The notes under the pieces: model-generated
Seen by the model: the letters and a program-made list of their open reading frames with translations, nothing else
Databases searched by the model: none
What the model was told of the DNA's origin: nothing
Position numbers and translations under genes: made by a program
In this document: piece by piece, positions 21,313 to 33,054 of the stretch
Layout: every line of letters begins with the position of its first letter
How positions within the stretch are numbered: the first letter of the stretch is position 1
Assembly (NCBI GenBank): GCA_029168955.1
Contig: JAPDOI010000415.1
Location: 1 to 64,000 of the forward strand
Reading direction: 5' to 3'
Source: Aplectana chamaeleonis
Lineage: Eukaryota > Nematoda > Chromadorea > Rhabditida > Cosmocercidae
DNA: 64,000 bases

Positions 21313-23540
21313 AAAAACATATGTTATATTATTCAGGAGCGGGGTAAAATAAGAAATGAAGAAATACGTGTAGGGGAAAACACTTAATAGAGGGTAACAG
21401 GGAGACCAAAATTAATTTTGCAGCGAAACAAAACTATAATGTCACATACTCGATTTAAAACCTTTCAGAAATTCAAATGCCCGGCCGAATATTCTTTTAT
21501 TATTTGGCAGAATCAGTATTCGGATAAATTTACAGTTATTGACTTTCATCGAATATATTTCACGTTTTTTTCAATTCACAGACGTTCGAAATTTGAGAAT
21601 AAGAGATGAACGAATTTTTTTTTTCATTTAATTTTTTCAGACTAATTTGAGGTGTTTCAAAATATTTCTGTAAATTTATTCAATAATTCGGAAATTTGTC
21701 CCGGCTGCAAAAAAAAGGTTGAGGAAGAAGTCACGCACGATGCGGATGACGGAGGCGTATCGAATGATACGTTGACGTGAGGATGGTGATAATGGACGCG
21801 TGATTGCGCGGGAATTGCAGTGCGAGTCATTAACACCTCACATGGATACTCGTGGGTACACCTAAGGCACACATAATACATAATTATGTGCTGCCCCTCC
21901 AAATGACAAAGAGGTCGCACGAACGGTCTGGCTAACGGGACACAGCAACCACGTACGTAAACTTTATCGTAGTTTTGAATCACAGGAGAAAATAAAAGCA
22001 AGAGCAAAAGAAAAGAAATCAATGCAGTGGTGAGAGACGCCAACATTGATTATTTGAGAATAGCGGGTGACTGGCTCGCAAAGTGCTCGCTACCCGCTGT
22101 ACCACCACCACTCGCGCTCCCGACCCGCTGTACCGATAGCGGGTGGCGAGCGGAGACGAGGGGGCAGCGGGTGGCGAGCACTTCAAAATGAGGGGTAAGC
22201 GGGCGGCGAGCAAAGCCCGAAATGCGCGCGGGTCGCGAGCACTGAGTTCCTGAGTAGTTGTCTTCCACCAACTACTAGTTTTGGAGGTCGCTTAAGTTTC
22301 ATACTTCTAGATGAGAATGGATGTTCTTCGTTGTATAATTTACGTGAGGTGTTGAACAAAAAAATACTCATGTTACTCGGCAAAACAATCTAAAAGGGGA
22401 TTAAAAGTGGTCAGAGACAACAATATTTTTGTGATATGTACACCCTCAGTATGGTAGTTTAGGACCATGATAAGAAGTGGGAAGCGGAAGGATGAGTGCA
22501 AGAAAGGATTGTATTCAGAGAACCGTAAGCGGCTCACAGCATCAAACCTAGTGTGAGAACAATTACGAGTAGCAGATCCAAATGCTAGAGGAAAATGAGA
22601 AAGGATCAACAAGGAGGATTGAAAAACTGAAAAAAAACTGTTAAGCTTGTTCACCTCGACCTTTCACAAATTAATAAGCAGACCTCAGACTAGTGTTGAG
22701 CACTCCGAATAACCCCAGAAAAAAATAGAGCCTCATCTTCCATAGCATTTCGTAATATATAATAATTTTACGTTTTGCAATCAATGTTTTCCTGGAACGG
22801 CTCGAAGCTAAAGTCTCTCTGAATGAGACTGTCCACCTAAGCGGCCTGGGTGCGGGTCGATGGCTTATTGGACTTGAATTGAATTAGCAGGAGTATCAGG
22901 TGAATAGTGAACAATATCCCTGTCAGACATGTCCAAGTTGTGGGAAGGCTCCTCTGAGAAATTCATTGTGATGACCGAAACGCGATCTCTGACGATTTCT
23001 GCATTACTTCGATGAATGTGGCTCAGATAGTTCACCATTTCTATGCGGAGATCATTTGAGGTGCTGAATACGACTTTGATGTTTGTTGAAAAGAAAAGTT
23101 GAAGAAAGAAACATAACTAGAAAGAAAACATAAGTAATGGATTAAACAGGAAATCAAAACGTTATCAAAAATACTATACAAGTCAGCACAGATGTGGCGT
23201 ATACTCAGAAGTTTCTGACAAGGTTACATGCGAGTTAACGACTCCTAACATGTTACCTGTGGCATTTCTTTCACAAGTTTGAGTTACGTGTAACTTTCAA
23301 CATTGCACGTATGTTGCGCGGCATGAGTTGACTAACATGTGACATAAAATACTCGCGTGTAACTTAAACTTAAAATTTTAGTGCACATATAACTTACATA
23401 GGCTGTCGAAAGTTGCGTGTAATTAGACTAATGACGGGTGTGTTACATGAGAGTTTGCGTGTAAAATGTTTATTGTAGGATTCGAATGTGACGCGACAGC
23501 CCGTCAAATAGTCGGCAAAATTTAGATTTGCGGGTAATCG
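21313..23540. other. Intergenic, no gene seen; GC-rich module at 22070-22250
   Basis: Several open frames exist but none has a domain or splice support. The module at 22070-22250 repeats GCGGGTGGCGAGC and its inverse and resembles 19888-20090. Confidence 0.35.
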
Positions 23541-23968
23541 TTGGTATAAAACAAGTTGGGGGGGGGAAGCCCTCAAGATTTATCGCTCCAGCCGCGAAGC
23601 GGCTGGAGAGGTTTGGTTTTGCCTAGGCCTTGTGATCACTTAGAATTTTATAAAATAGTTTATAGAATCTTTGAAACAAAATTTCTGAAGATTTCCTTCT
23701 GGATATAAGCGAAGGGGTCCAGAAGACACCTGCTGTCCGAATTTCAGCAAAATCGCTTCACAAATAACAAAGTTGTGAGCCCGAAAGCTTAAGAAAATTT
23801 CATGGTGTGCGCCGTAGGCCGTGAGCCGTAGGCCGTAGGCCGTGGGCCGTCACGCTTTTCAGTCCTCACTGCTATTAGACACTGCCAATGGTCTCAGGCA
23901 ATCAACTTGGCAGACAGGTGAGTTGATAGGAGGTACGTAGGCTGGTAATTAACCGATTTGTAGGTGAG
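23541..23968. repeat. Repeat leading into the satellite array
   Basis: Starts with a G9 tract after ACAAGTT (23555-23568). Includes the short hairpin CCAGCCGC GAA GCGGCTGG (about 23587-23605) and five CCGTAGGCC/CCGTGAGCC words at 23811-23850. A second G6 run at 23967 borders the first satellite unit. This looks like another G-tract element at the edge of the array. Confidence 0.5.
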
Positions 23969-26700
23969 GGGGGATTCTGATGACGTCATCGGGACGTCGT
24001 GAAAAGTGCTTCGGGCTTCTGATGACGTCATCGGGACGTCGTGAAAAGTGCCTCGAGTTTCTGATGACGTCATCGGGACGTCGTGAGAGTGCTTCGGGCT
24101 TCTGATGAGGTCATGGGGACGTCGTGAAAAGTGCTTCGGGCTTCTGATGACGTCATCGGGACGTCGTGAAAGTGCTTCGGGCTTCTGATGACGTCATCGG
24201 GACGTCGTGAAAAGTGCTTCGGGCTTCTGATGACGTCATCGGGACGTCGTGAGAGTGCTTCGGGCTTCTGATGACGTCATCGGGACGTCGTGAAAGTGCT
24301 TCGGGCTTCTGATGACGTCATCGGGACGTCGTGAGAGTGCTTCGGGCTTCTGATGGCGTCATCGGGACGTCGTGAAAAGTGCTTCGGGCTTCTGATGACG
24401 TCATCGGGACGTCGTGAAAGTGCTTCGGGCCTCTGATGACGTCATCGGGACGTCGTGAAAAGTGCTTCGGGCTTCTGATGACGTCATCGGGACGTCGTGA
24501 GAGTGCTTCGGGCTTCTGATGACGTCATCGGGACGTCGTGAAAAGTGCTTCGGGCTTCTGATGACGTCATCGGGACGTCGTGAAAAGTGCTTCGGGCTTC
24601 TGATGACGTCATCGGGACGTCGTGAAAGTGCTTCGGGCTTCTGATGACGTCATCGGGACGTCGTGAAAAGTGCTTCGGGCTTCTGATGACGTCATCGGGA
24701 CGTCGTGAAAGTGCTTCGGGCTTCTGATGACGTCATCGGGACGTCGTGAGAGTGCTTCGGGCTTCTAATGACGTCATCGGGACGTCGCGAAAAGTGCTTC
24801 GGGCTTCTGATGACGTCATCGGGACGTCGTGAAAAGTGCTTCGGGCTTCTGATGACGTCATCGGGACGTCGTGAAAAGTGCTTCGGGCTTCTGATGACGT
24901 CATCGGGACGTCGTGAAAAGTGCTTCGGGCTTCTGATGACGTCATCGGGACGTCGTGAAAAGTGCTTCGGGCTTCTGATGACGTCATCGGGACGTCGTGA
25001 AAAGTGCTTCGGGCTTCTGATGACGTCATCGGGACGTCGTGAAAAGTGCTTCGGGCTTCTGATGACGTCATCGGGACGTCGTGAAAAGTGCTTCGGGCTT
25101 CTGATGACGTCATCGGGACGTCGTGAAAAGTGCTTCGGCCTTCTGATGACGTCATCGGGACGTCGTGAAAAGTGCTTCGGGCTTCTGATGAGACGTCGTG
25201 AAAAGTGCTTCGGGCTTCTGATGACGTCATCGGGACGTCGTGAAAAGTGCTTCGTGCTTCTGACGACGTCATCGGGACGTCGTGAGAGTGCTTCGGGCTT
25301 CTGATGACGTCATCGGGACGTCGTGAAAAGTGCTTCGGGCTTCTGATGACGTCATCGGGACGTCGTGAAAAGTGCTTCGGGCTTCTGATGTCGTCATCGG
25401 GACGTCGTGAAAAGTGCTTCGGGCTTCTGATGACGTCATCGGGACGTCGTGAAAAGTGCTTCGGGCTTCTGATGACGTCATCGGGACGTCGTGAAAAGTG
25501 CTTCGGGCTTCTGATGACGTCATCGGGACGTCGTGAAAAGTGCTTCGGGCCTCTGATGACGTCATCGGGACGTCGTGAGAGTGCTTCGGGCTTCTGATGA
25601 CGTCATCGGGACGTCGTGAAAAGTGCTTCGGGCTTCTGATGACGTCATCGGGACGTCGTGAAAAGTGCTTCGGGCTTCTGATGACGTCATCGGGACGTCG
25701 TGAGAGTGCTTCGGGCTTCTGATGACGTCATCGGGACGTCGTGAAAAGTGCTTCGGCCTTCTGATGACGTCATCGGGACGTCGTGAAAAGTGCTTCGGGC
25801 TTCTGATGAGACGTCGTGAAAGTGCTTCGGGCTTCTGATGACGTCATCGGGACGTAGTGAAAAGTGCTTCGGGCTCCTGATGACGTCATCGGGACGTCGT
25901 GAAAAGTGCTTCGTGCTTCTGACGACGTCATCGGGACGTCGTGAAAGTGCTTCCGGTTTCTGATGACGTCATCGGGACGTCGTAAAAAGTGCTTCGGGCT
26001 TCTTATGACGTCATCGGGACGTCGTGAAAGTGCTTCGGGCTTCTGATGACGTCATCGGGACGTCGTGAAAAGTGCTTCGGGCTTCTGATGACGTCATCGG
26101 GACGTCGTGAGAGTGCTTCGGGCTTCTGATGACGTCATCGGGACGTCGTGAGAGTGCTTCGGGCTTCTGATGACGTCATCGGGACGTCGTGAAAAGTGCT
26201 TCGGGCTTCTGATGACGTCATCGGGACGTCGTGAAAGTGCTTCGGGCTTCTGATGACGTCATCGGGACGCCGTGAAAAGTGCTTCGGGCTTCTGATGACG
26301 TCATCGGGACGTCGTGAAAGTGCTTCGGGCTTCTGATGACGTCATCGGGACGTCGTGAAAAGTGCTTCGGGCTTCTGATGACGTCATCGGGACGTCGTGA
26401 AAAGTGCTTCGGGCTTCTGATGACGTCATCGGGACGTCGTGAAAGTGCTTCGGGCTTCTGATGACGTCATCGGGACGTCGTGAAAAGTGCTTCGGGCTTC
26501 TGATGACGTCATCGGGACGTCGTGAAAGTGCTTCGGGCTTCTGATGACGTCATCGGGACGTCGTGAAAAGTGCTTCGGGCTTCTGATGACGTCATCGGGA
26601 CGTCGTGAGAGTGCTTCGGGCTTCTGATGACGTCATCGGGACGTCGTAAAAAGTGCCTCGAGTTTCTGATGACGTCATTGGGACGTCGTGAAAAGTGCGG
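23969..26700. repeat. Satellite array, 41-42 bp units, each with a CRE palindrome
   Basis: About 65 tandem units. Each contains GATGACGTCATC (the palindromic CRE TGACGTCA with matching flanks), then GGGACGTCGTGAAAAGTGCT and TCGGGCTTCT. The GAAAAGTG form makes a 42-bp unit; GAAAGTG or GAGAGTG makes 41 bp. The block around 24768-25304 is nearly all 42-mers, so both strands stay open there with repeated 14-residue peptides; where 41-mers are mixed in, the frame breaks. A shortened unit (GATGAGACGTCGTG, lacking GACGTCATCGG) occurs at about 25188 and again near 25808, suggesting that part of the array was itself duplicated. The peptides are a consequence of the repeat, not evidence of a gene. Confidence 0.95.
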
Positions 26701-28010
26701 GCCTACCCCAGACGGGGGGGGCACTCAAGATTCAAGTCAGAAATGGAATGAACCACCGATCTATAACGCTATCAATCAAAGTATTTCTACACAACTTCAT
26801 CAACAACAATGACTGATAGCAGCATCAAGCACCTTTTATCAAGGTTTCCATTCATTTTCATGAGAAAGTCGTGGAGTGCTTCGGGCTTCTGATGACGTCA
26901 TCGGGACGTCGTAAAAAGTGCCTCGAGTTTCTGATGACGTCATCGGGACATCGTGAAAAGTGCGGGACTATCCTAGACGGGGGCACTCAAGATTCAAGTC
27001 AGAAATGGAATGAACCACCGATCTATAACGCTATCAATCAAAGTAACTCTACACAACTTCATCAACAACAATGACTGCTCGCACCACCAAGCACCTTCTA
27101 TCAAGGTTTTCATTCAATTTCAAGAGAAAGTCGTGGGTGCCCCCGTCTAGGAAAGTCCCAAGAGTGCTTCGGGCTTCTGATGACGTCATCGGGACATCGT
27201 GAGAAGTGCGGGACTATCCTAGACGGGGGGCACTCAAGATTCAAGTCAGAAATGGAATGAACCACCGATCTATAACGCTATCAATCAAAGTATCTCTACA
27301 CAACTTCATCAACAACAATGACTGATAGCAGCATCAAGCACCTTTTATCAAGGGTTCCATTCATTTTCATGAGAAAGTCGTGGGTGCCCCCCCCCCGTCT
27401 AGGATAGTCCCAAGAGTGCTTCGGGCTTCTGATGACGTCATCGGGACATCGTGAGAAGTGCGGGACTATCCTAGACGGGGGGGGGGCACTCAAGATTCAA
27501 GTCAGAAATGGAATGAACCACCGATCTATAACGCTATCAATCGAAGTATTTCTACAGAGCTTCATCAACAAGAATGAGTGATAGCAGCATCAAACATCTT
27601 TTATCAGGTTTTCCATTCATTTTCATGGGAAAATCGTGGGTGACCCCCCCCCGTCTAGGATAGTCCCAAAAGTGCTTCGGGCTTCTGATGACGTCATCGG
27701 GACATCGTGAGAAGTGCGGGCCTACCCCAGACGGGGGGGGGCACTCAAGATTCAAGTCAGAAATGGAATGAACCACCGATCTATAACGCTATCAATCGAA
27801 GTATTTCTACAGAACTTCATCAACAACAATGATTGATAGCAGCATCAAACATCTTTTATCAGGTTTTCCATTCATTTTCATGGGAAAATCGTGGGTGACC
27901 CCCCCCCGTCTAGGATAGTCCCAAAAGTGCTTCGGGCTTCTGATGACGTCATCGGGACGTCGTGAAAAGTGCTTCGAGCTTCTGATGAAGTCATCGGGAC
28001 GTCGTGGAAA
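26701..28010. repeat. Higher-order repeat: G-tract element plus one satellite unit, ~253 bp
   Basis: About five copies of a TIR element (GACTATCCTAGACGGGG... to ...CCCCGTCTAGGATAGTC, inner sequence with CGATCTATAACGCTATCAAT) alternate with one or two satellite units. Satellite blocks begin near 26876, 27165, 27418, 27671 and 27927, so the last four steps are about 253-256 bp. Satellite units in this zone share GGGACATCGTGAGAAGTGCG, unlike the main array, which shows that the composite was amplified as a unit. Confidence 0.85.
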
Positions 28011-30235
28011 CCCGGATAGTGGGCAGGTGTTTGAGACCCGTTGCTGCTCATCCGAAAAGTTGTGAAGACCACCCCGTAGAGTGAGCAGGAGCCCAGACTC
28101 GATGCTAGCCATCCGAGAAATTATGCCCCGGAATTTGCGCAGGAGAGAACACCTTGCAAAACTTTTGTAAAAGTGTAAGGATGACAAGCATAGCAAGCAG
28201 AAAGTTTGAGATGTTATGTGAGTCATGTCAGGTCATGTTGCCAGGCTGCTTTTCAGTTTCGTAAGGTCATTCACACAACCCCATTTTGAGTGCTCCCTCT
28301 TCCTTCTTCACCAGCCTACTGATTTTTCTGCAATAAATGGTACTTGCTTATTAGCATCCAAATTCAAAAACAAATTGTTAGAACTATCTCCATTCGCAGC
28401 TCAGCAGAGCTTTTTCATATCAGATTCATGGAATCGAAGCGGCTGTTCTGCGAAGGAATGGGGCAACGAAAACGAAATAATGAGTATGTAAAACTGCTTT
28501 GTTCCACTGATGTGAAAGTGTCCAGATGGAATGGAAGGTAGTTTCTGACTGTCCCGGTTTCAAGTTAGTTTCATTTGGAAGCGAAGAACTGCAGGCAGAT
28601 TCTGCATCCGGCTGTAGGCCAGCAGGCTTTCATGATTATCGACCGGGCTGGCTACGTCTGGGCGACCAACTATAACCGGGGCCTAAGGTCCCTGTCAGAG
28701 TTGGTTGAGAAAATCACCGTGGCCGACCCGTTTGATACGTATGAAAAACATGGAAGGTGCAAATAACACCCGTTGTAGCCAGATGTGGCTGACGCGATCA
28801 TTATGAATGAATTATGTGGAACGATATCATGGATATCATTCATTTCTTAGCTAATATCATGTGAACATCGGTCTTGTCAGCCACATCGAGTGATTTTTCT
28901 GAGATAGTTTTACAACAGTTTGGGTCATTGATTCTTGTGACCACAGAAAGAGGACTGATCTAGTGGGGAGATGAAGAGGTCTTTGTTCGAAATTCTTGCA
29001 TGGGATATTACAGCGTAATATCAAGAAAAAGTGAACAATTCTGTAAAAAAGGGGTCTCTCAAGCAGAAGTGGTTTGGTTAGCGTTACAAATGCTTCAACA
29101 AAAAGAGAACAATAGGAAAGCGGAATGAGGAGAGTCTACAAAAAATGAACAATATCCTCCAAGAACTCTTTTCTTTTTCGAAACTTCCAAACAGCGGAAA
29201 CAAACCGTTGTGGTATTTTACGAGGAAGAATTGACTGGTTCCCTAAAACAATTTAACATCATCTCCCCTTTTAATGATAGCTATTAGGTTCACATGCATA
29301 TATACATATTTTATCGGCACTCACATAATCAAAGTCCTTTATGGAGCCAAAAGCGCTTCCTCATAGAGAACCACAACGGTTTGTTTCCGCTGTTTGGAAG
29401 TTTCGAAAAAGAAAAGAGTTCTTGGAGGATATTGTTCATTTTTTGTAGACTCTCCTCATTCCGCTTTCCTATTGTTCCCTTTTTGTTGAAGCATTTGTAA
29501 CGCTAACCAAACCACTTCTGCTTGGGAGACCCCTTTTTTACAGATCCATTATTAAATTGAATTTCCCCTGATATCAGATGCGTGATAGCGTTACCAGTCA
29601 TTGTTTCCATAGAAACTTCATGTAAATATTTAATTTCTTTAGGCGGTATCATTTATTCTTTACTTGAACCCTGTGTGCCCCCACAACAAGAGCGCTAGTT
29701 TTCGAATGGGTTAGTGCTGTTCTTCTCCAACCGGTTGTTCGAATGTGGCTAACAGAGCTTGACCATTCGGATTCCGGCAATGTGCCTACAGCGGGTGACG
29801 GTAGTAGTTTTGGCGGGACCTCCTACCGCTCGACTGCGACGCATGTTCGGCAAACGCAGTTTCGGAGTCATTTAGCAACTATTTGGCCAGCTTTTCCTCG
29901 GGATTTCTTATCTGAATAACGAGTAGTGTTGTTTTACCGGTCTTCAATGGGATTAGCAGGCAACTTTTTCGCTCGTATTTGCCAGAAGTTCTTGAACGTG
30001 GCTCTGATGAAGTATACGCTCCGTAATCAACCTTCAACATCACTTATATGAGGCCTGAAGAAAATCATAGCATAGTCAGATTTGAAAAAACTAATCAATA
30101 CAATGCCAGTTTGCATTTCAAAGATCATGAACGCCCGAAATTCCTGACATCATGCCTTCATTTCATCCTCTTTAGGGTTACTAAGGGAACTTAAGGAGCC
30201 CTAAATCTCAATTACGCCTTACAGAAATTCTTAAA
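28011..30235. other. Intergenic with inverted repeat; no firm gene
   Basis: 28270-28500 and 28575-28766 contain open plus-strand segments (one reading ATNYNRGLRSLSELVEKI) that could be gene remnants; the family is unknown. An inverted repeat pairs 29040-29200 (AAAAAAGGGGTCTCTCAAGC...) with 29370-29540 (GCTTGGGAGACCCCTTTTTT), arms about 160 bp, giving a foldback element of about 500 bp. Confidence 0.4.
29040..29545. mobile_element. Foldback element with ~160-bp arms
   Basis: Left arm from about 29048 (AAAAAAGGGGTCTCTCAAGC) through AACAATATCCTCCAAGAACT to AACAAACCGTTGTGG (about 29213). Right arm from CCACAACGGTTTGTTTCCGC (about 29369) back through AGTTCTTGGAGGATATTGTT to GAGACCCCTTTTTT (about 29539). 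The arms are nearly identical, which implies a young insertion or gene conversion. No coding sequence. Confidence 0.75.
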
Positions 30236-30299
30236 CGAGTGATCCCCTCGACTACGATGATGCTTTTAAATTTGCCGAATGAAGAAACAACTCCGACAC

Positions 30300-30781
30300 C
30301 CTATCAAATTGAACGAGTAGTCGGCCTCCATCTACACCGATCAGCTCGAGAAACTAGCCGCCGCCATCCGAGAAAAGCATCCCCGACGGGCTTCGGTCCA
30401 CCTGCTGCACGACAACGCGCGCCCCCACGTGGCGAAGTAGACTCAGCAGAAGTTGGCCACGCTCGGCTGGGAGACGGTTGCCCATCCGACGTATTTCCCG
30501 GACCTCGCCCCCTCCGACTACCACTTGTTCCGCCCGCTGAAGCACCATTTGGCCGGAAGAAAATTCACCAACTACGACAACCTCAAATCCGACTTCGCGG
30601 ACTTCTTCGAGTGGCAGCCCCCGGAGTTCTGGGCGAAGGGCATCGGCGACCTGCCCAATCGATGGGCCACTGTTGTGGATAACTGTGGTGATTATATTGT
30701 TGACTAGACTTGTTCTTCAATAAAGTTGAAGAAAAATTAAAAATGGTGAAATTTTCGGACAAGAACTATTGGACAACCTGG
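30300..30781 (+). pseudogene. mariner transposase C-terminal remnant
   Basis: The frame ending at 30707 contains HDNARPHVAK, and downstream HPTYFPDLAPSDYHLF. The second and third catalytic aspartates are 34 residues apart, the DD34D spacing of mariner transposases. A TAG at 30438-30440 interrupts the frame just after the second aspartate, and the N-terminal DNA-binding part and first aspartate are missing. The 3' end of the element appears to be GGACAACCTGG followed by TA (30782-30783), as expected for a mariner terminus, but no left end is visible. The coding part is clearly richer in G+C than its surroundings, which fits recent acquisition from another genome. Confidence 0.85.
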
Positions 30782-30783
30782 TA

Positions 30784-31590
30784 CCTGTTGTGGGTTCTTC
30801 TCTAAAATGCACTGTCGGTCCACATCTGACAAAATAAGTTCTTAGAAAACGCGAATATTGAAGCAGAACCCACACCACGAGAATTTTCGCAAAGAGCACA
30901 CTCCAGAGGTGCCGTAGGCTTCAAACGGTAGGGTACAGAGTGTAGTTTCCTAAAGCTAGGATTTTCTCCAGGTACCTCATTTAAAACTTAAGTTACTGCA
31001 GTTTCAAAGCCCTAGTTTAGGTTCGTGGACTTGGAAGTTTTTTGCCCTCTTCCTATATCAGTGTAGCGGTCTTCGGCATTCATTTTGGACGCCGAAACTC
31101 AGCATAGAACAAATCCGCCACGCTGCACTCAAATATACTACTCCCGTGACTTTTAGTTTTCACTCAGAAGATACGAAATCGCCTGAGGGTAGCTAGTAAT
31201 TCCAGGAATGTCCAAGAAAAGCGCATAGCGAAGTAAAAAGGACTCGTCCACGAGAAGGTGCGCGCTCCATTCGCTCTCAGGTCCCTTACATATCAGAGTG
31301 ACTCTTCGTGCGCACCCCATCACCCTTTGTGTCACGTACTTTTTCTTAACGGGATACTACTCCGAGAAATTCAAATTTTGTTCAAAAATGTCAACAGGTT
31401 TGCAACGCAGCAGAGTCCTGAAGCGGATATTTCAGGAACTAGAAAAATTCTTTTCGGGCCCCCCGGTCAGAACACTGAATCCACTGCAGCTCTGGAACGA
31501 CCCCGCTGTGAAATCATCGTGCCCGCACCTTTCCTCACTGTCCAATAAGTACTTTTAGGCTCTAGATATAAACCAGCGGAATGAAAACGT
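30784..31590. other. Intergenic, no gene seen
   Basis: Open frames at 31258-31558 overlap in three frames without any domain. The sequence before the hairpin element ends in CCAGCGGAATGAAAACGTC, which recurs near the right edge of the window (63880). Confidence 0.35.
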
Positions 31591-31593
31591 CTT

Positions 31594-31712
31594 GCGATGA
31601 CATTGCCGCCGCTTGCTGCGTGGATCAGGGACTCGTTTGCAATATCGCGTCTTTGACGCAATATTGCAAACGAGTCTCTGATCCACGCAGCAAGCGGCGT
31701 CAATGTCATCGC
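31594..31712. repeat. 119-bp near-perfect hairpin
   Basis: The left arm GCGATGACATTG...CAATATCGCGTC pairs with the right arm (GACGCAATATTG...CAATGTCATCGC) over about 55 bp with only a few mismatches and a very short loop. Adjacent 31713-31735 is the terminus AGTATTAACGACCCCT of the element also seen at 12932-13070. A second, diverged and truncated copy runs into the right edge of the window (63897-64000). Confidence 0.8.
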
Positions 31713-32470
31713 AGGCGGAAGTATTAACGACCCCTCAGGCTGGTTAGTTTTGAGAGGCGGCGGTGAAATTCTTGATCGCTTACGAGGTCGACCGAGAACG
31801 AGTCAATGACCATGACCCCGTAGGTGATCGGTGAACCTCAGCCACCCACCACCATAGGTTCGTTAGGGTGGAGACAGCGGTCCTAGAGGTGAAGGTTGTT
31901 TAGGATACCTGAGTGGGGATTGGTGAAGGTTCCCTATAGACTTGGAACATCAAAATCTGACGTTTTCTCAACCCTCTTTTTCTTGCAATAAGTATATTTT
32001 TTTAATCATTAATTTTTTAACATTTTTTTCGTTAGATGACCCCCTTTTGAAGTTTACTATTCTCAATGATATGATCTGCCTAGGTCATGAAAAATTCCCT
32101 TTGAGCTGTCTTGGAGTGAAAAATTTTCGGAAAAATTTTCCAAGCGACTTTTGAAAAATTACCCGTTCTTCGCTCATAAAATTTTTGCCATTTAAAACAA
32201 ATCTTTGAATGGAGCTGTTTCCAAAGTCTCGATAGAATTTTGCGTCGAATAATGTTTTCATTTTGAGAAAAATACGTTTCCAGTCTCTCAGCTGATTTCA
32301 GTTTTTGAAGTAACGTTTCTTTCACCAAAAGCAATCAGTTTTTCGTCCATAACTTTTTTACCCTGGAAGATAGCTCTCTGGTGAAGGTGTTTTCGGAATC
32401 CTCATAAAATTTTGCATCTAATAGCGTTTTCAGTTTCGAAAAATGCGTCCCCCTCCTACGTTCCCCTTCT
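31713..32470. other. Repeat-like, no gene seen
   Basis: Includes a stretch similar to the sequence downstream of the 12932 element (CGACCCCTCAGGCTGGTTAG). It then runs into AT-rich sequence with GAAAAATT words and no exon. Confidence 0.35.
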
Positions 32471-32473
32471 ACG

Positions 32474-33041
32474 CGCCGCATTCAATGCGTGTCAAATATG
32501 CATTCAACTCGAGTGACCACACCCATAGAAAGGCTCTATCACAGAAGCACGTGCTCCAAACAGCAGCATGTGCTGCAAATTTTCATACCAGGAGCATGCG
32601 CCGCAAAATTCAATCGCAGGAGTACGTGCTGCAAGGTAGTCTAGCGATATCGCAGCAGCACTCAGACGCGACGCGGCTGGTACACCGACGTGCGACGCGG
32701 CTCGCTCGCCGAGCACCATCTGGGGCCGTCAGCGATTGGACGAGGCCTCCAGCGGCCGGGCGGGTGAAGTACCGCAAACATGGGTAATCGAACCGGCGAA
32801 GCTGCCAACCTCTCAGTTCCGTCTCAGGAGTGCATCGTATACCTTCCTTTTTTGGATAATCGTTTTGTCATCGAGTTGAATGGGTATCATGAACGCATTG
32901 GACGGCTTATTTGTTGGGGCACGTGCTGTTATTTGAAACACAATAGAAGTACGTGCTCCCCTAGCAGCACGTTCCCTGACTGTGCTCGAAACCACGTTGT
33001 CTTCGTGTTGAATGAATATTCGACACGCATTGAATGCGGCG
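32474..33041. mobile_element. Inverted-repeat element, ~570 bp
   Basis: The left end CGCCGCATTCAATGCGTGTC is the exact inverse of GACACGCATTGAATGCGGCG at the right. Internal words AGCACGTGCTCC and GTACGTGCTGC repeat several times in both arms. No coding sequence. Confidence 0.65.
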
Positions 33042-33054
33042 ATAGCCTGAGTTG

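Noticed and set aside
24733..25565. Long repetitive open frames on both strands of the satellite, which look like 98-179 residue repeat proteins
   Set aside because: They follow from a 42-bp period divisible by three, are open on both strands at once, and break wherever 41-bp units occur. Nothing supports transcription.
23969..28010. CRISPR-like array
   Set aside because: Units are directly tandem without unique spacers, and the genome is eukaryotic.
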